Below, piece after piece: positions 15,050-17,296 of a stretch of 17,296 bases of DNA; the stretch's first letter is position 1, and every line of letters starts with the position of its first letter. A program made the translations under genes and the position numbers. The stretch lies in NCBI GenBank assembly GCA_944392185.1, contig CALXVW010000122.1, forward strand, positions 1 to 17,296. Reading direction: 5' to 3'. The notes under the pieces are model-generated. The model saw only the letters and a list, made by a program, of their open reading frames with translations, did no database searches and was not told where the DNA came from. Source of the stretch: an uncultured Alphaproteobacteria bacterium. GTDB lineage: Bacteria > Pseudomonadota > Alphaproteobacteria > RF32 > CAG-239.

Positions 15050-16135
15050 ATGAGAGTAGAAATTTTTGATTTTGAGCTCCCAAAAGAGCTTATTGCCAAT
15101 CAGCCGGTATCTCCAAGAGACCACTCCAGACTTTTAGATCTGTCAGAAGAGGGAAAAATCAACGACCGCCATTTTTATGACCTTCCCGACTTGCTGGAAG
15201 AGGGTGATGTTCTGGTTTTCAACGACACCAAAGTTATCCCTGCCCGCCTTTTCGGCGCCAGAGGAGAAGCCTTGGTAGAACTTACGCTTTACCGCCCGAT
15301 TGACGGCATTCGCTGGATGGCTTTCATCAAAAATGCCAAAAGACTAAAACAAGGAGATGAAATTAAATTCTACACCGATAAAATATCTGCCGAAAATTCT
15401 GATTTTTCTGCCCAAGTTATAGAAAAACAAGGCGAAGAAGGTGTCTTGATTTCTTTTAACTGCCCACCGCAAGATTTGGCTACTAAGTTAGAGCAATTCG
15501 GCTTTATGCCCTTGCCGCCATATATCAAAAGAGAGCGCCCATCAGCAGATTCGATATGGTATAAATTTAATGACAAGGAAAACTACCAAACCGTTTATGC
15601 CAAACACGAAGGAGCCGTAGCCGCACCGACGGCAGGTTTGCACTTTACCGATGATGTCTTGAAAAAGCTGAGAGATAAAGGCATAAAAGAAGTTTTCTTA
15701 ACTCTTCATGTCGGCGCTGGAACTTTCCTGCCGGTCAAGACAGAAGACACCAAAGACCATAAAATGCACGCCGAATACGGACATATCAGTGAAGAGGCCG
15801 CCACAATAATCAATAAAGCAAAACAAAACGGCAAAAGGGTTATTGCTGTTGGGACCACTTCCTTACGGTTGTTGGAAAGCGCGGCGGATGAAAAAGGCAT
15901 TCTCCACCCCTTCACCGGAGAGACGGATATATTCATCACTCCCGGCTACAAATTCAAGATGATAGATATGCTGGTTACCAACTTCCATTTGCCAAAATCA
16001 ACTTTGTTTATGCTGGTTTGTGCCGTAGCCGGAACAGAGCGGATGAAAGAGGCTTATGCTTATGCCATCAAAGAAAAATACCGTTTTTATTCCTATGGCG
16101 ACAGCTCAATTCTTAAATGCGTAAATAAAATTTAA
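15050..16135 (+). CDS. queA: S-adenosylmethionine:tRNA ribosyltransferase-isomerase QueA
   Basis: A 361-residue cytoplasmic enzyme of queuosine synthesis. It transfers and rearranges the ribosyl group of S-adenosylmethionine onto 7-aminomethyl-7-deazaguanine in tRNA to give epoxyqueuosine. Family signatures are all visible: FELPKELIANQPV near the N-terminus, VLVFNDTKVIPARLFG (about 54-69), EGAVAAPTAGLHFT (about 188-201), LHVGAGTFLPVK (about 221-232) and a C-terminal TNFHLPKSTLFMLV. Length is normal. ATG 15050 follows AAGGA with suitable spacing. The usual partner tgt is not next to it in this window. Confidence 0.97.
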   Translation: MRVEIFDFELPKELIANQPVSPRDHSRLLDLSEEGKINDRHFYDLPDLLEEGDVLVFNDTKVIPARLFGARGEALVELTLYRPIDGIRWMAFIKNAKRLKQGDEIKFYTDKISAENSDFSAQVIEKQGEEGVLISFNCPPQDLATKLEQFGFMPLPPYIKRERPSADSIWYKFNDKENYQTVYAKHEGAVAAPTAGLHFTDDVLKKLRDKGIKEVFLTLHVGAGTFLPVKTEDTKDHKMHAEYGHISEEAATIINKAKQNGKRVIAVGTTSLRLLESAADEKGILHPFTGETDIFITPGYKFKMIDMLVTNFHLPKSTLFMLVCAVAGTERMKEAYAYAIKEKYRFYSYGDSSILKCVNKI

Positions 16136-16182
16136 CCTTTAAGGATTATAATATTGTCACTTTTAAGGAGCACAAAGCGACA

Positions 16183-17296
16183 ATGAAAAAACTGGCACAA
16201 TTAGAGAAAATCTTACCCCTAATAGGCAACATGTTGTTGCCGGCATTTTTATTTGCCGTTGCATTGTTGAGTTTTTACTTTTGCGGAGATTATTCTTCTG
16301 GCACCACCATCTTTTTACATATTGGATTTTACCTCTTAAATTTTGGCGGCTTTTTAGCACTTTTGTATTTTAACCGCGCCAAACCGGCCTTTTTAATGTT
16401 AATACTGGTTATAAGCTACACTCTCATCAACCTTTTCAAACACCAAGCTCCGGAAACATACATCGGTTCTGCAGCATATATAAGCTTGTGCTCATTGATC
16501 CCCATAAACTTGTTATTTTTTTACTTTTGGCCGCGGCGCCCCTTGTTTGCAAAAATCAACGTTTGGTTTTTGCTTGGCATTTTTGCGCAATATGCCCTGG
16601 CTGAGCATCTGGCTCGCTCAAACATCGGGCTTGGTTTCTTTTTGTTTTCCGCCCCCTCATCTTTAAATATTTTTGCGGCTGGAATGTTTCTGATAGTTTT
16701 GGGTATTATTTTAGTTAATGCCATCCGCTCCGGCAGCATCACCGACTACAATTTTTTCTTTTCTTTTTTATCCTTGATGTTGTCATTTTACTATTCAGAC
16801 ACGGCATCAGGCTTAAGCGTTTTTTCTTTTTGCGCCGTATTATGCCTGCTTTCGGCACTGGCCCAAAATTTGTACAACGAGACCTATAAAGATACCTTAA
16901 CCGGACTGGACAGCCGCAATTCTTTCATGATTCACGCTAAAAATCTTCCGCTCAAATACAGCATCGGCATTGTAAGTATTGACGATTATGACAAGCTTGG
17001 CACCAATTTTGGCCGTCGCATCCGCAATGTTCTAACCAAGCTGATTGCAGAAAAGATTATTGAACTGGAAAAAGACGAGGCCGTCTATCGCTACGCAGAT
17101 GATGAGTTTGTGATTGTTTACAAGAGTTTGGACAAGAAAGAAGGTTTTGAAAGATTAGAAACCATTCGCCGCGCCGTTGCCTCCGCGCAATTTCAGTTCA
17201 GCCCACGCCGAAAAGCGATAAAGCTGACCGTATCTGCCAGCATCTCGGAGAAGAAGCGCAGCGATGCCAATTCATTTGAGGTTTTGGTAAGAGCCG
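16183..17296 (+). CDS. Multi-pass membrane protein with degenerate GGDEF domain, runs off right edge
   Basis: At least 371 residues, still open at the window edge. The first roughly 225 residues hold about seven hydrophobic segments (near 11-33, 41-63, 68-85, 97-115, 123-140, 155-180 and 190-227), forming a membrane sensor-like region. A GGDEF-type domain follows: DTLTGLDSRNSF (237-248), then SIDDYDKLGTNFGRR. The signature loop reads YADDEF (314-319) where YGGDEF is expected, and the later SIG motif reads SAS. The second Gly of the loop is normally needed for diguanylate cyclase activity, so the domain probably does not make cyclic di-GMP and may bind nucleotide or act as a scaffold. ATG 16183 follows AAGGAG at a somewhat long 12-base spacing. 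It lies 47 bases after queA and may be co-transcribed with it. Confidence 0.85.
   Translation, partial: MKKLAQLEKILPLIGNMLLPAFLFAVALLSFYFCGDYSSGTTIFLHIGFYLLNFGGFLALLYFNRAKPAFLMLILVISYTLINLFKHQAPETYIGSAAYISLCSLIPINLLFFYFWPRRPLFAKINVWFLLGIFAQYALAEHLARSNIGLGFFLFSAPSSLNIFAAGMFLIVLGIILVNAIRSGSITDYNFFFSFLSLMLSFYYSDTASGLSVFSFCAVLCLLSALAQNLYNETYKDTLTGLDSRNSFMIHAKNLPLKYSIGIVSIDDYDKLGTNFGRRIRNVLTKLIAEKIIELEKDEAVYRYADDEFVIVYKSLDKKEGFERLETIRRAVASAQFQFSPRRKAIKLTVSASISEKKRSDANSFEVLVRA

Noticed and set aside
1..17296. Frequent CCGG-containing words in an AT-rich sequence as an uptake or modification signal
   Set aside because: They mostly reflect codon choice (CCG for Pro, GGA for Gly) in adjoining codons. 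I could not count enrichment, and they show no fixed spacing or extended consensus.

Overview
The window looks like a chromosomal segment of an AT-rich alphaproteobacterium. The evidence is the order fliL-fliM-DUF6468-motE, the psd-pssA pair in alphaproteobacterial form, and the protein families themselves. The low GC and R64-like pilus genes would suit the host-associated or gut Rhodospirillales-like lineages, but that placement is inference and was not tested.

Layout. (1) Positions 1-3311, minus strand: two pilus genes. One is a PilM-like membrane-anchored protein. The other is a very large PilV/shufflon-type prepilin that runs off the left edge of the window. (2) Positions 3543-10754, plus strand: a tightly packed, divergently transcribed operon of fliL, fliM, a DUF6468 gene, motE, a secreted TPR-repeat protein and uvrB. 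It ends at a hairpin terminator shared with the convergent lipid genes. (3) Positions 10785-12280, minus strand: psd-pssA, which make phosphatidylserine and decarboxylate it to phosphatidylethanolamine. (4) Position 12487 onward: a tRNA-Leu(UAA) gene with its own promoter and a strong hairpin terminator. The tRNA 3' end plus terminator (64 bp) is repeated imperfectly 1,087 bp downstream. The repeats bracket one orphan gene of 218 aa, so this looks like a very small tRNA-integrated element or the remnant of one. (5) Positions 13721-14887, minus strand: two LysR-type reading frames in the same frame. The first is a stand-alone HTH-plus-linker protein. The second is a Cys-rich LysR regulator whose HTH lacks its first helix. 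(6) Positions 15050-17296, plus strand: queA (queuosine synthesis), then a multi-membrane-segment protein with a degenerate GGDEF domain that runs off the right edge.

Most of the window is core housekeeping and motility DNA. The accessory and most interesting part is about 12.5-14.9 kb: the tRNA-Leu repeat pair with its orphan gene, and the neighbouring tandem LysR arrangement. The large prepilin at the left edge is the other item worth following. No CRISPR array, transposase or integrase gene is visible.
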